Shown in pieces: positions 14,044 to 15,858 of a DNA stretch of 15,858 bases. The stretch is from Chloroflexota bacterium (GTDB lineage Bacteria > Chloroflexota > Dehalococcoidia > Tepidiformales > Tepidiformaceae). Under the pieces are notes generated by a model, which saw only the letters and a program-made list of their open reading frames with translations, was not told where the DNA came from and did not search any database. The DNA is taken from contig CAUJEQ010000109.1 of NCBI GenBank assembly GCA_963169135.1, positions 1 through 15,858 of the forward strand, in the 5' to 3' direction. Numbering within the stretch: position 1 is the first letter of the stretch; each line of letters starts with the position of its first letter. The position numbers and the translations under genes were made by a program.

Positions 14044-14436
14044 ATGCCAGATTCGTCACGACGAACGCGCCCCAACCTGCGGATCGAAACCATCAATTTC
14101 GATTGCCTCGATGCGCAAGCCATGGCGGATTTCTACGGCCGGCTGTTTGGCTGGGAAGTGACCCTTCGCGACGACGACTTCATCCTGATGCGGGACCCCG
14201 GGGGCGGCACCGGGCTGTCCTTCCAGCAACGGAGCGACTACCGCCCGCCCGTGTGGCCGGAAGAGCCGGGCGCCCAGGAGAAGATGATCCACCTGGACAT
14301 CCGGGTCGATAACCTCGATGCTGCCGTGGCGCACGCGCTTGCCTGCGGAGCGCGGCTCGCGGACTACCAGGGGCGGGAGGACCTCCGGGTCATGCTCGAC
14401 CCCGCCGGTCACCCGTTCTGCCTGTTCCTCGTGTGA
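14044..14436 (+). CDS. Glyoxalase_6-like VOC protein
   Basis: A 130-residue VOC-fold protein. Visible are the first module (INFDCLDAQAMADFYGRLFGW), the second-module strand HLDIRVDNLDAAVAHA with H83, and the end DPAGHPFCLFLV, typical of the Glyoxalase_6 group. It lacks a clear metal triad (D20 where metal enzymes have His), so it is probably a ligand-binding or non-glyoxalase member. It is unlike the other VOC protein at 3640-4050, which keeps the triad. ATG 14044 follows a purine-rich GGGGGGAAATCAGG, and the 18-base gap to the hydrolase suggests co-transcription. It converges on polA with 33 bases between the stops and no clear terminator. No specific function can be given. Confidence 0.82.
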   Translation: MPDSSRRTRPNLRIETINFDCLDAQAMADFYGRLFGWEVTLRDDDFILMRDPGGGTGLSFQQRSDYRPPVWPEEPGAQEKMIHLDIRVDNLDAAVAHALACGARLADYQGREDLRVMLDPAGHPFCLFLV

Positions 14437-14469
14437 GCGGCGGCGCCGCATGTTCGACGCTCTGCGCTG

Positions 14470-15858
14470 CTACTCCATTTCGCCCCAGTTGCGGCCCTGC
14501 TTCAGGTCCACCTTGAGCGGCACCTTCAGTTGCAGGCTGCCCGGCATCAGCCGGACCGAAAGCTCGCGCACCGCGTCCACCTCGTCCGCCGGGCACTCGA
14601 AGATGAGTTCGTCGTGCACCTGCAGGATCATGCGGCTCCGGAGCTGGCGTTCCCGCAGCTCGTCGTCCACGCGGATCATGGCGACCTTGATGATGTCGGC
14701 GGCGGTGCCCTGGATGGGCATGTTGATCGCTTCGCGCTCGGCCGCGGAGCGGACCTGGAAGTTGGTGCTGCGGATGGCCGGGAGGTACCGCCGGCGCCCG
14801 AAGAGCGTCTCGGCGTAGCCCTTTTCGCGCGTCGATGCGAGCGTGGTCTGCTGCCACATGGCGATGCCCGGGAAGCGCCGGTAGTAGGTGCTGATGAACG
14901 CCTCCGCCTCTTCGCGCGTCATGCCGGTGCGGCTGGCGAGGCCGAACTCGCCCATGCCATAGGCGATGCCGAAGTTCACCATTTTCGCCGTGTCGCGCAT
15001 CTGCCGGGTCACATCGCCCGGTTCGACGCCGTACACGGTGGCGGCGGTCGCCCGATGGATGTCCTGGTCGGCAAGGAAAGCCTGGATCAGCCCGTCGTCC
15101 TCGGTGATGTGGGCGAGCACGCGCAGCTCAATCTGCGAGTAGTCGGCCGCGACGAACCACGGGTCGTCGAAGTAGGCGGCGACGAACGCGCGACGGATGT
15201 CGCGGCCCGTATCGGTGCGCACGGGAATGTTCTGGAGGTTCGGGTTGGTGCTGCTCAGGCGGCCCGTCGAGGCGACCGTCTGCTGGAAGTCGGTGTGGAT
15301 GCGGCCGTCCTCCGCGATCGTCCCCGGGAGCGCGTCGGTGTACGTCGACTTCAGCTTCGTCAGTTCACGGTACTGGAAGATAAGGTCGATGATCGGTGCG
15401 ACCGGACGCAGGCCTTCGAGCGCGCGCTGGTCGGTGCTGTACCCCTGGGTGGTCTTGCGCGTCTTCGGCAGGCCGAGTTCGCCGAAGAGGATGTCGCTCA
15501 GTTGCTTCGGGCTGCCGATGTTGAACTCGTGGCCGACAGTGGAGTAGATCTCGCGTTCTGCCTTATCGATGTCGATCGACATCGCTCGTGAGAGTTCGCG
15601 CAGGACCGCCACGTCGACGGCGATGCCCAGCTTCTCCATGCCGTAGAGCACCCGGATGAGCGGCATTTCCATGTCGGCGAAGAGCGGCCACTGGCCGCGC
15701 TCGTTGAGCTGCTCCTCCAGCTGCGGGCGAATGCGCAGGAGCATGTCGGCCTGCTGGCAGGCGTAGGGCGCCACGTCCGCCACGTCCGCTTGCGACAGCG
15801 GCGTGACGCTCCTTCCGGTTCCGGTGAGCGATTGCAGCGTGGTCATCTGGATGCCGAG
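14470..15858 (-). CDS. polA: DNA polymerase I, C-terminal part (cut by the window edge)
   Basis: The visible 462 residues, open at the window edge, hold the end of the 3'-5' exonuclease-like domain and the whole polymerase domain of a family-A polymerase, which fills gaps in repair and Okazaki processing. Counted from the edge, motif A DYSQIELRVLAH has the catalytic D239. Motif B RDTAKMVNFGIAYG has R288, K292, F296 and Y300, with Phe at the site that sets dideoxynucleotide discrimination. Motif C QVHDELIFE has D416. The primer-template region STGRLSSTNPNLQNIP is intact. The ExoIII motif YxxxD is broken: YACQQAD has Gln (Q36) where E. coli has D501, so proofreading is probably absent. The 5' nuclease domain and the start lie outside the window. 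The polymerase core looks fully functional. Confidence 0.97.
   Translation of the reverse strand, partial: LGIQMTTLQSLTGTGRSVTPLSQADVADVAPYACQQADMLLRIRPQLEEQLNERGQWPLFADMEMPLIRVLYGMEKLGIAVDVAVLRELSRAMSIDIDKAEREIYSTVGHEFNIGSPKQLSDILFGELGLPKTRKTTQGYSTDQRALEGLRPVAPIIDLIFQYRELTKLKSTYTDALPGTIAEDGRIHTDFQQTVASTGRLSSTNPNLQNIPVRTDTGRDIRRAFVAAYFDDPWFVAADYSQIELRVLAHITEDDGLIQAFLADQDIHRATAATVYGVEPGDVTRQMRDTAKMVNFGIAYGMGEFGLASRTGMTREEAEAFISTYYRRFPGIAMWQQTTLASTREKGYAETLFGRRRYLPAIRSTNFQVRSAAEREAINMPIQGTAADIIKVAMIRVDDELRERQLRSRMILQVHDELIFECPADEVDAVRELSVRLMPGSLQLKVPLKVDLKQGRNWGEME

Noticed and set aside
14530..15591. 353-residue open frame on the plus strand
   Set aside because: Antisense to polA, whose three polymerase motifs are intact.

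Overview
The window is GC-rich bacterial chromosome with tightly packed genes and no mobile element, CRISPR array or phage gene that I can see. The gene mix is a three-subunit molybdenum hydroxylase, a FadE-like acyl-CoA dehydrogenase, an orphan PEP-utilising swivel-domain protein, a DUF2207 protein, several VOC proteins and a family-A DNA polymerase with a decayed proofreading motif. Together with several probable leaderless starts, this suggests a free-living aerobic or facultative heterotroph, perhaps in Chloroflexota (Tepidiformales or Dehalococcoidia-like) or less likely Actinomycetota. That assignment comes from gene content and sequence style only and is not proven.

Layout. 1-165: initiator tRNA-fMet followed by a strong hairpin terminator. 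348-1127 (+): metallo-beta-lactamase-fold hydrolase. 1167-2774 (-): orphan protein with a phosphohistidine swivel domain. 2910-3632 (+): glycerophosphodiesterase-like protein with an altered active-site motif, starting from a divergent intergenic region. 3640-4050 (-): VOC-fold protein whose promoter region holds a sequence matching the Gram-positive SOS (LexA) box. 4146-5975 (-): DUF2207 membrane protein ending in a glycine-rich tail encoded by a GCC repeat.

6015-10008 (+): the clearest operon. A good sigma70-type promoter is followed by the FAD subunit, the [2Fe-2S] subunit and the molybdopterin subunit of a xanthine dehydrogenase/aldehyde oxidase-family hydroxylase. A MoaD/ThiS-type sulfur carrier overlaps the stop codon of the large subunit. 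The four genes are spaced by 3, 1 and -1 bases, so enzyme and cofactor-sulfur supply are probably made together. The substrate cannot be read from the sequence.

10012-13178 (-): nitroreductase, acyl-CoA dehydrogenase and FAD-dependent amine-oxidase-like oxidoreductase, all flavoproteins, with a hairpin between the first two. 13279-14436 (+): alpha/beta hydrolase and a Glyoxalase_6-like VOC protein, a probable two-gene operon divergent from the oxidoreductase. 14470-15858 (-): C-terminal two thirds or so of DNA polymerase I, cut by the window edge.

I see no convincing new multi-gene system. The points most worth a second look are the SOS-box-like operator at 4081-4092, the loss of the ExoIII metal ligand in PolA, the His-Arg to His-Ala change in the glycerophosphodiesterase, the orphan swivel-domain protein, and the repeated -10 box at 6-8 bases before ATG, which suggests leaderless mRNAs.
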